Numbered from the stretch's first letter, positions 1-9,475 are shown. The stretch: 64,000 nucleotides of DNA from Bordetella sp. LUAb4 (GCF_021325795.1 NZ_JAHPZX010000003.1:806001-870000); one strand, 5' to 3'. Numbers and translations are program-made. Notes: generated by a model from the sequence alone, not told the origin.

Positions 1-9
1 GGAGACCTC

Positions 10-903
10 ATGGCCAGCAAAGGCAAACAGCTGCGCGCGCTGATCGACGCGCCGCAAATCCTCATCGCTCCAGGCGTCTACGACGGTTTCACCGCGCGGT
101 TGATAAGCACGCTGGGTTTCAAGACGGCATCCGTTTCCGGCGCGGGGGTCTCCGAAAGCCGCCTGGGCTATCCGGATCGGGGCATCATGGGCTATTCCGT
201 GAACGTGGAAACCTGCCGCAGTCTCGCGGCTGCCTGTCCAGATCTGTTGTTGCAGGGCGATGCCGATACGGGGTACGGCAACGAAATGAACGTGCACTTC
301 ACCGTACAAGGGTTCGAGGACGCGGGTATGGCGGCGGTCATGATCGAAGATCAGGCCTGGCCCAAACGCTGTGGGCACATGGCTGGCAAGAGCGTCATCG
401 ACGCCGACGAAATGGTCAGAAAAATCAGGGCGGCCGTCGCGGCGCGCCGTGACCCGGACTTCGTCATCAAGGCGCGCACGGACGCCGCGGGGCCGCTCGG
501 GCTGGAAGAGGCCATCCGCCGCCTGAATCTCTACGCCGAGGCGGGTGCCGACCTTTTGTTCGCCGATGCCTTGCTCACGCCCGCGGCCATCGAGCGAGTG
601 GCGCGCAATGTACCCAAGCCTCTGACCGTGAACATGGGGCTGGGTATACGCTCGCGGCCGACCACGCCTTTGCTGACGCCGCGGCAATTGCAGGACATGG
701 GCGTCGCGCAGGTCAGTTATCCCCGTATGTTGAGCACCGCGGCACTGATGGGGATGACCAAGGCCATGAACGTCTTCATGACGGAGGTCCTGGAGAAAAA
801 TAATGTGGTGGATCGGCCCGATCTGCTGATCAGCTTCGACGAGCTGAACCGAATCATGGGTGTAGAAGAACTGGATAGCCTGGAACAGGCCTATTCAAAA
901 TAA
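10..903 (+). CDS. isocitrate lyase/PEP mutase family protein
   Basis: A 297-residue TIM-barrel enzyme of the isocitrate lyase/phosphoenolpyruvate mutase superfamily. These cleave or form C-C or P-C bonds on small oxo- or hydroxy-acids. The acidic metal-binding stretch DADTGYGN lies near residues 84-91 and the family signature KRCGH at 119-123, which carries the catalytic Cys. The ATG at 10 follows a GGAG Shine-Dalgarno at 1-4. A Bug binding protein follows after 29 bp and an HD-type protein after that, so it is probably the catabolic enzyme of a small acid-uptake operon. Oxaloacetate decarboxylase, methylisocitrate lyase-like and carboxyphosphonoenolpyruvate mutase activities are all possible; the substrate is unknown. 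Confidence 0.85.
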   Translation: MASKGKQLRALIDAPQILIAPGVYDGFTARLISTLGFKTASVSGAGVSESRLGYPDRGIMGYSVNVETCRSLAAACPDLLLQGDADTGYGNEMNVHFTVQGFEDAGMAAVMIEDQAWPKRCGHMAGKSVIDADEMVRKIRAAVAARRDPDFVIKARTDAAGPLGLEEAIRRLNLYAEAGADLLFADALLTPAAIERVARNVPKPLTVNMGLGIRSRPTTPLLTPRQLQDMGVAQVSYPRMLSTAALMGMTKAMNVFMTEVLEKNNVVDRPDLLISFDELNRIMGVEELDSLEQAYSK

Positions 904-932
904 ATACGCGGTCGCGGGTAAGGAGACAAAGC

Positions 933-1934
933 ATGTTGAATAACAATACGGATGTGGCAAGGCGAGGCTTCGGCTGCCGCCTGCTGGCAGTATTCGGCGC
1001 GGCAGCCGGCTTGATACTGGCGCAACCCTCGGCGTGGGCGGACTATCCCGATAAGCCGATCCGGCTCATCGTGGGCTCCAACACGGGGGGCGGCGGCGAC
1101 ACGACAGCCCGCGTGGTTGCGGAAGCACTATCCAAGAAGCTGGGCACGTCTATCATCGTCGACAACAGGCCCGGCGCATCCGGCAATATCGGCGCCGCCT
1201 TCGTTGCGCGGGCGGAGCCGGACGGCTACACCCTGCTGTTCGCCTATACGGGCCATGTCATCAATCCCGCCCTGTTCTCCAATATGCCCTTCGACACGGT
1301 GAAGGACTTCCGCGCGGTCGGCAAGATCGGCGACAACCAGTCGATGCTGGTGGTCAATGAAAAGATACCCGCTCAGACCTTGGCAGAGTTCATCGGGCTG
1401 GCCAGGAAACAACCCGACCATTATTCCTTCGCGTCCCTGTTCGGTACGGATCAATACATGACGGCCAGGCTGTTGGCCCAGTCGCAGGACGTCAAATTCC
1501 TGTTCGTCCCTTACAAGGGGAACGCTGCTGCATTGAACGACGTGCTGAGCGGGCAAGTGGATGCCATGGTCAACACGGTAGGCGTGACGGCGCCGTTTGT
1601 GCGGGCGGGCAAGCTGCGCGCGCTGGCGGTCATGAGCAAAACCCGCAGTAGCTTGCTGCCGGAAGTGCCCACGCTGCAGGAAGCCGGCGTTCAGGGCGTG
1701 GCCAGCGGCGGTTGGTATGGCCTGATGGCGCCGGCCGGTGTGTCGGATGCGGTGATCGCCAAACTGGGAGCCGCCTTGGCGGCTGTGCTGACTGAAAAGA
1801 AAGTCGGCGAGGACATGCGCAAGCTGGGGGTCGAGCCCAGTTACGTGCCAGCCCAGGCGTTCGATGCCTTCATCAAGGCCGAAGTCCCACGCTGGCAGAA
1901 ATTCACAGCCGACGCGGGCATCAGGCCTGAATAA
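933..1934 (+). CDS. Bug/TctC-family periplasmic substrate-binding protein
   Basis: A 333-residue secreted protein of the tripartite tricarboxylate transporter receptor family. A hydrophobic signal peptide ends near the AWA of residues 34-36. It is followed by the typical YPDKPIRLIVG opening strand, the GGGGDTTAR ligand loop and the DNRPGASGNIG segment. These proteins bind carboxylates and related ligands in the periplasm. No TctA/TctB membrane genes are nearby, as is usual for orphan Bug proteins. It sits between the lyase-family gene and the HD gene in one operon, so its ligand is probably the substrate or a precursor for that lyase. AAGGAGA precedes the ATG. Confidence 0.9.
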   Translation: MLNNNTDVARRGFGCRLLAVFGAAAGLILAQPSAWADYPDKPIRLIVGSNTGGGGDTTARVVAEALSKKLGTSIIVDNRPGASGNIGAAFVARAEPDGYTLLFAYTGHVINPALFSNMPFDTVKDFRAVGKIGDNQSMLVVNEKIPAQTLAEFIGLARKQPDHYSFASLFGTDQYMTARLLAQSQDVKFLFVPYKGNAAALNDVLSGQVDAMVNTVGVTAPFVRAGKLRALAVMSKTRSSLLPEVPTLQEAGVQGVASGGWYGLMAPAGVSDAVIAKLGAALAAVLTEKKVGEDMRKLGVEPSYVPAQAFDAFIKAEVPRWQKFTADAGIRPE

Positions 1935-1957
1935 GCCGTCACAGCCGGAGAAACCCC

Positions 1958-2518
1958 ATGGTTCGTCCCACTCTGAATTTTTCCACATACTACCCGCAGA
2001 TAGACGAGATCTCGGATGCCGATCTGCGGGCCAAGACGCATGCCGTCCTGCAGGACATCTGGCAGGCATCGTCCTGGCAGTCGCTGGAGGACGTGCCTAC
2101 TTCCAGGGAGATTCCCTATCCCAATCTGCCGCACACCCAATGCGTCGTTGAGCTGTCGCTGGCTATCGCCGACATATTCCGCAAGTATCATGGCGTCGAG
2201 ACGGATCGCGATCACCTGATCGCCGCCGCGGTATTGCAGGATGCCAGCAAGCTGGTGGAGTATGCCCCCGGCGAGGGAGCAGACTCCGTGCAGCGCACCC
2301 CTATTGGCCAATGGACGCCACATGCCTTCTGGTGCGCCCATCTTTGCGCGCTGCACGAGATGCCCATGGCTGTCACCAACACCATACTGACACACTCTCC
2401 ACAGGCCGCGCAGTTCCCCCAGACCATCGAAGGCAAGATCCTGTATTACGCCGATCAACTGGACGTGATCGCCATATACAAGGACCGCTGGACGAAGAAG
2501 CTGTTCGTCACCAAGTAA
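1958..2518 (+). CDS. HD-domain-like protein with an altered HD dyad
   Basis: A 186-residue cytoplasmic protein that looks like an HD-superfamily metal-dependent phosphohydrolase. H59 lies in LPHTQ, an acidic/His region is at 94-102, and further His residues are at 122, 128, 133 and 146, with D166 in the final helix. Where the family has the His-Asp dyad it reads Gln94-Asp95 (LQDASK), so metal binding or catalysis may be altered. The start is fixed by GGAGAAACCCC just before ATG 1958, 23 bp after the Bug gene, so it is probably co-transcribed. Its role in the operon is unknown. The fold call rests on spacing of His/Asp residues only. Confidence 0.6.
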   Translation: MVRPTLNFSTYYPQIDEISDADLRAKTHAVLQDIWQASSWQSLEDVPTSREIPYPNLPHTQCVVELSLAIADIFRKYHGVETDRDHLIAAAVLQDASKLVEYAPGEGADSVQRTPIGQWTPHAFWCAHLCALHEMPMAVTNTILTHSPQAAQFPQTIEGKILYYADQLDVIAIYKDRWTKKLFVTK

Positions 2519-2560
2519 GGGGATGCGCGGCCCGGTGATCGCGCAAGCACGGGCCCGATA

Positions 2561-3574
2561 TCAGCGTGCGACGAGCACGGCTTTTCCCGTCATGTCACCC
2601 GCTTCCACCCAGGCATGGGCTTGCTTGAGACCGGCGGCATCGATGCCGTCGATGCGTCGCGTCAAGGTGTGCTTCAGGTCACCGCGGTCCACGAGTTCCG
2701 CGACGCGACGCAGCAAGGCGTGCTGACGATCAAGCGTGGCCGTAGCAAAGATCGGACGCGTGAACATCAGTTCCCAGTGAACCGAAATCGATTTCGTCTT
2801 GAAGGGGCGGATGTCGAGGCTGACGGGGTCGTCGATCAGCGCGAATCTGCCTTCGGGGCGCAGTACTTCGGCGATCTGTTGCAGATAGCTGGCGCTGTCG
2901 TTCAGGCCCACGACATAAGTGACTTCGTCGACACCGAGCGCCTGTAATTGCGGCGCCCACGCTTCACGATGATTGATCACGTGATGCGCACCCTGAGCAC
3001 GTACCCAGTCGCGGCTCGCGTCCCTTGATGCGGTGCCGATCACCGTCAGGCCGGTGAGTTGGCGGGCCAGCTGCGTCAGGATCGAGCCGACGCCGCCCGC
3101 TGCACCGACGATCAACAGAACGCCGTTTTCAGTGGGATCAGCGGTGTGGGCCTGGAGGCGATCGAACAGCAGTTCCCATGCGGTGATGGCCGTCAAGGGC
3201 AGCGATGCGGCTTCGGCAAAATCCAGCGTGGTGGGCATGGGGCCGACGATGCGTTCGTCGACCGCCTGCAGTTCGCTGTTGCTGCCCGGGCGGGTGATGT
3301 CACCCGCGTACCAGACGCGGTCGCCCGGCTTGAAATGGGTGGCGAGTGGGCCGACGGCACGGACGATGCCGGCCGCGTCCCAGCCGATGACGCGAGCCTG
3401 GCCTTGCGGTACGTCCCCATTGTTGCGAACTTTGGTGTCGACCGGATTGACGGACACCGCTTTGACTTCAACGAGGATGTCGTGGTCCTTGAGTTCCGGC
3501 GTCGGCAGCGTGATGTCTTCGAGCGCTTGGGGATGGCTGATGGGGTGATTCTGGTAGAAACCGACGGCTTTCAT
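2561..3574 (-). CDS. zinc-binding-dehydrogenase-family quinone oxidoreductase
   Basis: A 337-residue MDR-superfamily protein (NADPH:quinone reductase / zinc-type alcohol dehydrogenase-like). It has the N-terminal GroES-like fold with SVNPVDTKVR near 41-50, the GWDAAG segment near 64-69 and the nucleotide-binding GAAGGVGS at 157-164. It lacks the catalytic zinc Cys/His pattern of true alcohol dehydrogenases, so NADPH-dependent reduction of quinones or enones is the likely role. I place the start at the ATG at 3574 because the MKAVGFYQNHP opening matches the family. The reading frame stays open far upstream, but that part overlaps the divergent LysR gene. The LysR gene is its likely regulator. 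Confidence 0.85.
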   Translation of the reverse strand: MKAVGFYQNHPISHPQALEDITLPTPELKDHDILVEVKAVSVNPVDTKVRNNGDVPQGQARVIGWDAAGIVRAVGPLATHFKPGDRVWYAGDITRPGSNSELQAVDERIVGPMPTTLDFAEAASLPLTAITAWELLFDRLQAHTADPTENGVLLIVGAAGGVGSILTQLARQLTGLTVIGTASRDASRDWVRAQGAHHVINHREAWAPQLQALGVDEVTYVVGLNDSASYLQQIAEVLRPEGRFALIDDPVSLDIRPFKTKSISVHWELMFTRPIFATATLDRQHALLRRVAELVDRGDLKHTLTRRIDGIDAAGLKQAHAWVEAGDMTGKAVLVAR

Positions 3575-3699
3575 GAGAAAAGTCCTTATTCGTGGGCGTA
3601 ATGCGAAAGTGCGGGGACGGGGAACGCCTGTAAGCGAAGCTGAGCGCGGTTTTCGGCGCCATTCTGCAAGTCGAAAGCTGATGGTATCCTTCGCCGATT

Positions 3700-3715
3700 C
3701 GGGTGGAAACACCCG
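3700..3715. promoter_or_regulatory. small dyad in the divergent oxidoreductase/LysR promoter
   Basis: CGGGTG-GAAA-CACCCG is a perfect 6-bp inverted repeat with a GAAA loop. It lies inside a second inverted pair, GGTAT at 3683-3687 and ATACC at 3718-3722. It lies in the 174-bp region shared by the leftward oxidoreductase and the rightward LysR gene, 33 bp upstream of the LysR start. It could be an operator or a 5' UTR hairpin; nothing in the sequence decides this. Confidence 0.3.
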
Positions 3716-3748
3716 CCATACCGAAACACTTTCGGCATTTCGACGAAA

Positions 3749-4675
3749 ATGATCCGCTTCGACGACGTCCAGATATTCGTTCATACGGCGGAGCTTGGCA
3801 GCTTCTCGGAGGCCGCGCGGCGGCTCAATATCGCCCCGGCACATGCCAGTGCCTGCGTGCAGCGGCTGGAGAAGGCCCTTGGCGCGCGGCTGTTCACGCG
3901 GTCGACGCGCAGCATGCAACTGTCCGATGCCGGCGAGCGATACCTGCCGCACGCCAGGCTGATGCTCAGTGCGCACGCGCAGGGCCAGCAAGCGCTGTCG
4001 GCGGGACGCGCGGCGCTGAGCGGTCCTTTGCGCATCTCGGCGTCGTCCGATTTTGGCCGCAATCTGCTGCTGCCGTGGCTGGACGACTTCCAGCACCAGC
4101 ATCCGGACGTCTCCTTGCATGTGCGGATCAGCGACCGCTCGGTGGACTTGGTACGTGAGCCGCTGGACGCCGCGGTCCGCTACGGCGCGCTGCAGGATTC
4201 GTCCTTGCTGGCCCTGCCGCTGGCCGGCCACAACCGCCGGGCGCTGTGCGCGGCGCCCTCGTACGTAGAACGTCACGGCGCGCCGGCCAGGGTCGAGGAC
4301 CTGCGGCGCCACAATTGCCTGCGTTATGTATGGAGCGAACAGATCCACGAACGTTGGCGGTTCACGCTGCCTGGCGGCGACCGCACCGTCGCCGTCACGG
4401 GCAACCGCGTGAGCGACGATGCGGACCTGGTACGGCGGTGGGCCATCGCCGGCGAAGGCCTGATCTACAAGTCGCGGCTGGACCTCATCCCCGATCTGGC
4501 GGCCGGACGTTTGGTGGAGATCCTTTCGCCAGACCATTGCGAGCCTGCACCATTGCATCTGCTGTGCGCGCATCGCGCCCAACTGACGCCGGCGATGACG
4601 CAACTGCATGGATTCCTGCGGCAGCGGTGCACGGCCTTGCTCGATGGCTATCGTGGCGATACCGATTCGCCATGA
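3749..4675 (+). CDS. LysR-family transcriptional regulator
   Basis: A 308-residue LTTR. The N-terminal winged HTH covers roughly residues 1-60 (FVHTAELGSFSEAARRL, then the recognition helix and FTRSTRSMQLSDAGERY). The effector-binding domain follows from about residue 90. The C-terminal half resembles the group that contains regulators of quinone/enone reductases. It is transcribed divergently from the oxidoreductase at 2561-3574 and most likely controls it together with its own gene. The effector is unknown. Confidence 0.9.
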   Translation: MIRFDDVQIFVHTAELGSFSEAARRLNIAPAHASACVQRLEKALGARLFTRSTRSMQLSDAGERYLPHARLMLSAHAQGQQALSAGRAALSGPLRISASSDFGRNLLLPWLDDFQHQHPDVSLHVRISDRSVDLVREPLDAAVRYGALQDSSLLALPLAGHNRRALCAAPSYVERHGAPARVEDLRRHNCLRYVWSEQIHERWRFTLPGGDRTVAVTGNRVSDDADLVRRWAIAGEGLIYKSRLDLIPDLAAGRLVEILSPDHCEPAPLHLLCAHRAQLTPAMTQLHGFLRQRCTALLDGYRGDTDSP

Positions 4676-4775
4676 AGGAACACCAGTCGAGGTCTTGGTA
4701 CACATGGGATCACGATGCGCGACCGGCCCATGCGGCTCGCATCCATTCCGACGGTACTAACGAAAGGTCCTTCAA

Positions 4776-5826
4776 ATGGAAGCCTCTTCATCCACCCTGA
4801 ATGCAGCGTCCACTCAGAACGCGACGCCCACCCACGCAGCCGTGGAAAGTCCAGCTGGTCCGGGCCGGCGCCCCCGGCGCGCAGGCAGACGCGCATCGAA
4901 GCGCGCTGAGCCGCCTCAACGATCCGGAGCACGAGCTCCATCACTTGCGCGATAGGGTGAAAACCTTTCAAAAGCGCGATTCCAACGTGGTGCTCTACAC
5001 GCTTAAAGATGAATTGCAGTTGCCCCTGCCTACCGACGTAACGGGAAAACGGGTGGATCAGCAACACATCAGCGATCTGGAATACAGGCTCCACGACTCG
5101 CCTGTGAAATTGAATAAAAAACTGGATAAAGAGCTGAGGTGGTCCAACCTTCTTAGAAATCATCCAGTCGAATCAAAAGTTGTTGTCAGCCCGCCGAGCG
5201 ATCCGCGAAGCACCTCTGGCGTAACGAATCTTCCACCCGAGTGCAGGCGGTCATCCGTGAGACCCGAGGACGCCGACCGCTTTATCGTGACGCATGAAAC
5301 CCCGCTTCCCGGGGTGGGGATAGCAGTAAAAAAGAATGTATGCGACAAGGAATTGGAAGACCGATCCTTCGCCGCCCTTAGCGATGACGCCACGGCGTGG
5401 GTCACCGTTAACGGTAAACAGGTGCCCCACCCCCGGTTCAACGGAGGCGTGGACCGCCGTGGAGGACTCATCATCGGGCATGGCGTCGATGGAGCCAATG
5501 CCAACGCGCGCGCTGTGGGAAATCACTATCTGGAAGGTGCGATGTGCGCGCGTCCGAAATTTACCCACATAGAGGTACCTAAAGGGACGGACCTCGCCGG
5601 TTGCTACATCGTCCAGGTCACCGACGGCGCCCACTACAAAATGTCGACGGACACTATCGCGCAGCGTGCAAGGGAAGGAGATGCGAACGGGTACATCCCC
5701 GCGGTCATCGCCTCGCAGATCAACAAGGAAGCCTGCATGTCGGGATCCAGGGATGACGTGACCGTCCTGGTCGCACGGCTGGACCAGCTGGGGCTAGCGC
5801 CGGCACCGACGGCTACCCAAGCGTAG
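4776..5826 (+). pseudogene. PP2C-like protein interrupted by a one-base frameshift
   Basis: Two frames join to make one plausible protein of about 349 residues. Frame A starts at ATG 4776, behind a good Shine-Dalgarno (GAAAGG at 4762-4767), and encodes a Ser/Thr/Ala-rich N-terminus. It loses sense after a C5 run at 4871-4875 and ends at a TAG about 60 codons in. Removing one C joins it to the frame that runs to the stop at 5826. The C-terminal half resembles protein phosphatase 2C: KNVCDKELEDRSF recalls the ED motif, NARAVGNHYLEG the R-GD motif, VQVTDGAH the DG motif, and GSRDDVTVLVARL the DN motif. The DGHGG motif is not visible, so it is divergent or inactive. Without the join, an ATG at 4801 would give a 341-residue product with an arginine/proline-rich start. 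Confidence 0.55.
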
Positions 5827-5874
5827 CCGTTGTAGCGTTTCGTGCTTGACGACCAGCCCTAGCCCTAGCCCAGG

Positions 5875-5914
5875 CCCAAGCCGGGGCAGGGCTGAGGGCG
5901 ACGCCCGGCTTGGG
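5875..5914. terminator. inverted repeat downstream of the PP2C-like gene
   Basis: CCCAAGCCGGG at 5875-5885 pairs perfectly with CCCGGCTTGGG at 5904-5914 across an 18-base loop, about 50 bp after the PP2C-like stop. No T-run follows, so a Rho-independent terminator is only one possibility. Short CCCTAG repeats precede it. Confidence 0.35.
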
Positions 5915-5959
5915 TGAAAACAAGAAGATCCCGCATCGGCAGTGGGGTCACCCGGGGGC

Positions 5960-6072
5960 TGACAACTAATACAAATATATAATTAGAATTAATTTGTAAT
6001 AGTAGATAGCTATCGATTGTGTCGGAAATCCCTATCCGATATTCGATTGGATTCCCCTGCTGGAAGGCCCAT
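5960..6072 (+). promoter_or_regulatory. AT-rich promoter region of the chemoreceptor gene
   Basis: About 50 bp of this stretch (5964-6013) are strikingly AT-rich against the GC-rich background. They contain a dyad, ACAAAT at 5971-5976 and ATTTGT at 5992-5997, and several TATAAT-like sequences. The region directly precedes the chemoreceptor start, so it probably carries its promoter and possibly a nucleoid-protein site. Confidence 0.4.
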
Positions 6073-7662
6073 ATGCGCAGCTCGCTTTTTCTTTCTCGCC
6101 CTTTCCGTACGACCGGCGGCCGCATCATGCTCGGCTTCGCCCTTGTGCTGTGTTTGATGGTGCTTCTGACCGTGGTGGGTATCACCCAGGTCAACCGCAT
6201 GAACGCCGGCCTGAGCGCCATCAACGACGTGTTCGGTGTCAAGCAGCGCTATGCCATCACCTTTCGTGGCAGCGTGCATGACCGGGCGATTGCCTTGCGC
6301 GACGCCGTGCTGGCGGGTCCGGACGAGTTGCGTCCGCTGGTCGCTGATATAGAGCGCCTGCGGCGCCAATACGCCGAGGCGGCCGCACCCATGGATGCGC
6401 TGTTCGCGCCGGGCACCGTGGTGTCGGCCAAGGAACGCGATACCTACGCCGCCATCACGGCGGTCGCGTTGCGTACACAGCCTGTCGTCGACAACCTGCT
6501 CGCCGCCTTGCAGCGCGGCGACGCGGCCAGCGCCAGGGGGCTGCTCGATCAGGCGCGCCCGCTGTTCGTGCAGTGGCTGGCGGCGATCAATCGCATGATC
6601 GATCTGGAAGAGGCACTGAGTAAAGAGCAGAGTGACATGGCCCGCCAGGTAGGCGTCGAATTCCAGCATTTGATGCTGGCCTTGACCGCCTTTGCCATCC
6701 TGGTGGGGGCCGGCCTGGCCTGGATCATCGCCCGCCGCATCACTCGCGCCCTGGGCGCCGAGCCGGGCGATCTCAAGCACATCGCGGATGCCGTGAGCGC
6801 CGGCGATCTGGGCAACGCGATCCATCCCCGGGACGGCGACACCCATAGCATTCTCGCGACGCTGGCGCGCATGCAGCGTGGCTTGGCATCCGTCGTGGGC
6901 GGTGTGCGCCAGCACGCGGATGCGGTGTCGGTGGTCAGCGTGCAGCTCGCCGACGGAAACGCGGATCTATCGGCGCACACGAGCAACGAAGCGCGTGTGT
7001 TGCAGCAAACGACGCAAGCGATGGAAGCGTTGACGGACGAGGTCAAGCGCAATTCCAGGAACGCCCAGGAGGCCGGCGAAATGGCGAGCCAGGCGGTCGA
7101 AGCCGCGCGGCAGGGCAGCCAGACCATGCACGGTGTGGTCGAAACCATGCGGGCGCTTTCCGAAGCGTCGACGCAGATCTCGGATATCACGTCCGTGATC
7201 GAGGGCATCGCCTTCCAGACCAACATACTGGCGCTGAACGCGGCGGTGGAAGCGGCACGCGCGGGAGAGCAGGGCAAGGGCTTCGCGGTGGTGGCCAGCG
7301 AAGTGCGATCGCTCGCCCAGCGCTCCGCCACTGCCGCCAAGGAAATCAATGTCCTGATCGGCCAGTCGGCGGACACCGTGCAGCGCGGTGTGGACCGCGT
7401 GGGCGAGGCCGGCAAGGCCATGGGCGTCATTTTGGACAGCATCACGCAGACCACGACGACGATGAACGGGATCGTTCAAGCCTCGGCCGAGCAGACAGAG
7501 CGCATCGAGCACGTAGCGCAGACACTGGCCCGGCTGGATGAGGACACGCAGAAAAACGCACAGCGTGTGGAGGAGGTTTCCGAAGGCGCGGTGGTGCTGC
7601 GCGAGCAAGCAACGGAATTGCGCCAGGCAGTGGCCGCCTTTCGCCTGACTGCCGCGGCGTAG
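6073..7662 (+). CDS. methyl-accepting chemotaxis protein
   Basis: A 529-residue inner-membrane chemoreceptor. One TM helix lies at about residues 15-40. A periplasmic four-helix-bundle-type sensor domain follows, then a second TM helix ([18 protein letters not shown]), a HAMP domain beginning at [15 protein letters not shown], and the conserved signalling hairpin ([20 protein letters not shown]). I start it at ATG 6073, which has GGAAGG six bases upstream; an in-frame ATG at 6019 lacks a convincing Shine-Dalgarno. It would signal to CheW/CheA, which are not in this window. No CheR-tethering pentapeptide is visible at the C-terminus. The ligand is unknown. Confidence 0.93.
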   Translation: MRSSLFLSRPFRTTGGRIMLGFALVLCLMVLLTVVGITQVNRMNAGLSAINDVFGVKQRYAITFRGSVHDRAIALRDAVLAGPDELRPLVADIERLRRQYAEAAAPMDALFAPGTVVSAKERDTYAAITAVALRTQPVVDNLLAALQRGDAASARGLLDQARPLFVQWLAAINRMIDLEEALSKEQSDMARQVGVEFQHLMLALTAFAILVGAGLAWIIARRITRALGAEPGDLKHIADAVSAGDLGNAIHPRDGDTHSILATLARMQRGLASVVGGVRQHADAVSVVSVQLADGNADLSAHTSNEARVLQQTTQAMEALTDEVKRNSRNAQEAGEMASQAVEAARQGSQTMHGVVETMRALSEASTQISDITSVIEGIAFQTNILALNAAVEAARAGEQGKGFAVVASEVRSLAQRSATAAKEINVLIGQSADTVQRGVDRVGEAGKAMGVILDSITQTTTTMNGIVQASAEQTERIEHVAQTLARLDEDTQKNAQRVEEVSEGAVVLREQATELRQAVAAFRLTAAA

Positions 7663-7709
7663 GGGGGCGCGGCCTGAGGTGTTGCGGGCGCGCCAATGCG
7701 CGGAGCGCT

Positions 7710-8324
7710 TTATCGCAGCAGCGCGGCAATGCTCAAGAAGTGGCAGGCGCTGCCGCCGATCACGAACATGTGCCAAACCCCGTGGGCGTGGCGCAGCGCC
7801 CGGCGATTGCGGTAGAAGACGGTGCCGGCGGTGTACACCGCGGCGCCGCCCCACAGTGCCACGAGGCTGCGGGCGTTCATTTCCGGCATCACCGGGACCA
7901 GGGCCGCGACGGCGAACCAGCCCAGTCCTACATAGCGCCATACCGGCGGCTTGCGCGAACGGCCAAGCCAGACTTCATTGAGCAGGCCCGCCAGGCACAG
8001 CAGCCAGACGGCGCCGAGCAGGATCGCCAGTTTGAGCCCATTGAGGCAAAGCAGGGCAAGGGCGGTGTAGGTGCCGGCGATCAGCAGATAGATGGCGCTG
8101 TGGTCGACGATGGCCCAGGTTGCCTTGCTGGCGCCGCGCGTGCCGTGAAACAGCATGGAGCTGGCGTAGACCGTGAGCAGGGACAGGCCGTAGATCACGA
8201 ACCCGGCCGCCACGCCGGGGCCACCCTGTTGCCACATCCGCGGGCCTAGCCAGGCCAAGGCGGCGGTAGCCAGGCAGAACCCGAAGACGTGTGTTGCCGT
8301 GTTGAAACGCTCGCCGTGATGCAT
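7710..8324 (-). CDS. hemolysin III/TrhA-family membrane protein
   Basis: A 204-residue integral membrane protein with about seven TM helices, of the hemolysin III / PAQR-like family. Family marks are the N-terminal GERFNTATHVFG, SSMLFHGTRG, the IVDHSAIYLLIAGTYT segment and the C-terminal HMFVIGGSACHFLSI with its His residues. ATG 8324 is preceded by GGAGG five bases upstream, so I prefer it over the upstream TTG. The bacterial members help membrane energetics or lipid homeostasis; true haemolytic activity is doubtful. It converges on the chemoreceptor gene and is probably monocistronic. Confidence 0.88.
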   Translation of the reverse strand: MHHGERFNTATHVFGFCLATAALAWLGPRMWQQGGPGVAAGFVIYGLSLLTVYASSMLFHGTRGASKATWAIVDHSAIYLLIAGTYTALALLCLNGLKLAILLGAVWLLCLAGLLNEVWLGRSRKPPVWRYVGLGWFAVAALVPVMPEMNARSLVALWGGAAVYTAGTVFYRNRRALRHAHGVWHMFVIGGSACHFLSIAALLR

Positions 8325-8427
8325 GTCGACCTCCAACGGTCAGACTACACCGGCGGGTGTGACAAACTCAATACAAGCGAGGTGGATTCCCCGGCTTGCG
8401 CACGACTTTGATCGCGCCCCGTCCGAA

Positions 8428-9417
8428 TCACTCGGCGGTGATGTTGGCGCCCTTGATGATGGTGGACCACTTGGCGGCTTGTTCATTGATGAACGTGCCG
8501 AACTGCTCAGGCGTTCCGGGCTTGGTGATGACACCCATGTCCGTAAGTACTTTCTGCACATCCGGGCTGTTCACCGCGGTGTTGATTTCCTTGTTCAGTC
8601 TGGCGATGATCTCGGGAGGTGTGCCTTTGGGTACCGCGAAGCCCCACCAGACTGTCGCTTCGAAGCCTGGATAGCCAGCGTCGGTAGCCGAGGGGACATC
8701 GGGCAGCAACGGCAGGCGGCTGGCGCTGCCGACCACGATGGCGCGCAGGCGCTCGGATTTGATCTGCGGCATTGCTTGCGGGGGATCCAGCAGCATGAAC
8801 TGCACGCGTCCGGCCGTCAGGTCGATGATGGCCGGCGCTCCGCCCTTGTACGGGACGTGCAGCATGCCGACCTTGGCGACGGACTTCAACAGTTCGGAAC
8901 CCAGGTGAGCTGAACTGCCGGGCCCGGCGGATGCATAGGCGACTTTGCTCGGATCCGTTTTCGCGACGTCGATGACGTCCTTCAGCGTGTGGAAGGGCGA
9001 GTCCTTCGGCACCACCATGATCAGCGGCGAGGAACCCAGATAGGCTACCGGTGCCAGCGCGGTCAATTCAGAAAAAGCACGCTTGGGATACAGCGCGGTG
9101 TTGGTGGCCAGGCCGTTGGCACCCAGCAGCAGGGTATAGCCGTCGGGGTTGGACTTCGCGGCGGCCTCATTGCCGATGCTGCCGTTCGCGCCGGCACGGT
9201 TTTCCACGATGACCGACTGGCTCATCTGTTGGCCCAGGTGCTGCGCCATCAGGCGGCCCAGGATGTCGACCGCGCCGCCGGGCGGGAAGGGCACGAACAT
9301 GCGGATCGGCTTGTCGGGATAGTCGGCGGCTTGCGCGGGCGCGGCCAGAGGCAGGGCGCTTAGCGCCAGGGCGGCGGCGACCAGCCACCGCGGCAGATGG
9401 GATTGGCGTTTTTTCAT
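8428..9417 (-). CDS. Bug/TctC-family periplasmic substrate-binding protein
   Basis: A 329-residue exported binding protein. MKKRQSHLPRW and a hydrophobic helix ending APAQA form a signal peptide. The mature part starts with ADYPDKPIRMFVPFPPGGAVD, then VIVENRAGANGSIG, typical of the family. It lies 58 bp downstream of the amidohydrolase gene on the same strand, so the two are probably one operon whose ligand is the amidohydrolase substrate or a lactone/carboxylate relative. The longer open frame upstream of ATG 9417 overlaps the amidohydrolase and is not used. Confidence 0.9.
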   Translation of the reverse strand: MKKRQSHLPRWLVAAALALSALPLAAPAQAADYPDKPIRMFVPFPPGGAVDILGRLMAQHLGQQMSQSVIVENRAGANGSIGNEAAAKSNPDGYTLLLGANGLATNTALYPKRAFSELTALAPVAYLGSSPLIMVVPKDSPFHTLKDVIDVAKTDPSKVAYASAGPGSSAHLGSELLKSVAKVGMLHVPYKGGAPAIIDLTAGRVQFMLLDPPQAMPQIKSERLRAIVVGSASRLPLLPDVPSATDAGYPGFEATVWWGFAVPKGTPPEIIARLNKEINTAVNSPDVQKVLTDMGVITKPGTPEQFGTFINEQAAKWSTIIKGANITAE

Positions 9418-9475
9418 CGTTTGTCTCGGCGTGCTTTGATATGGAGTGATGTCGGTCACGGTATGCGTTTTGTGA

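Noticed and set aside
2561-4705. 714-codon open frame on the minus strand
   Set aside because: Only its last 337 codons match an oxidoreductase; the rest runs antisense to the LysR gene and is Arg/Gln-rich shadow sequence.
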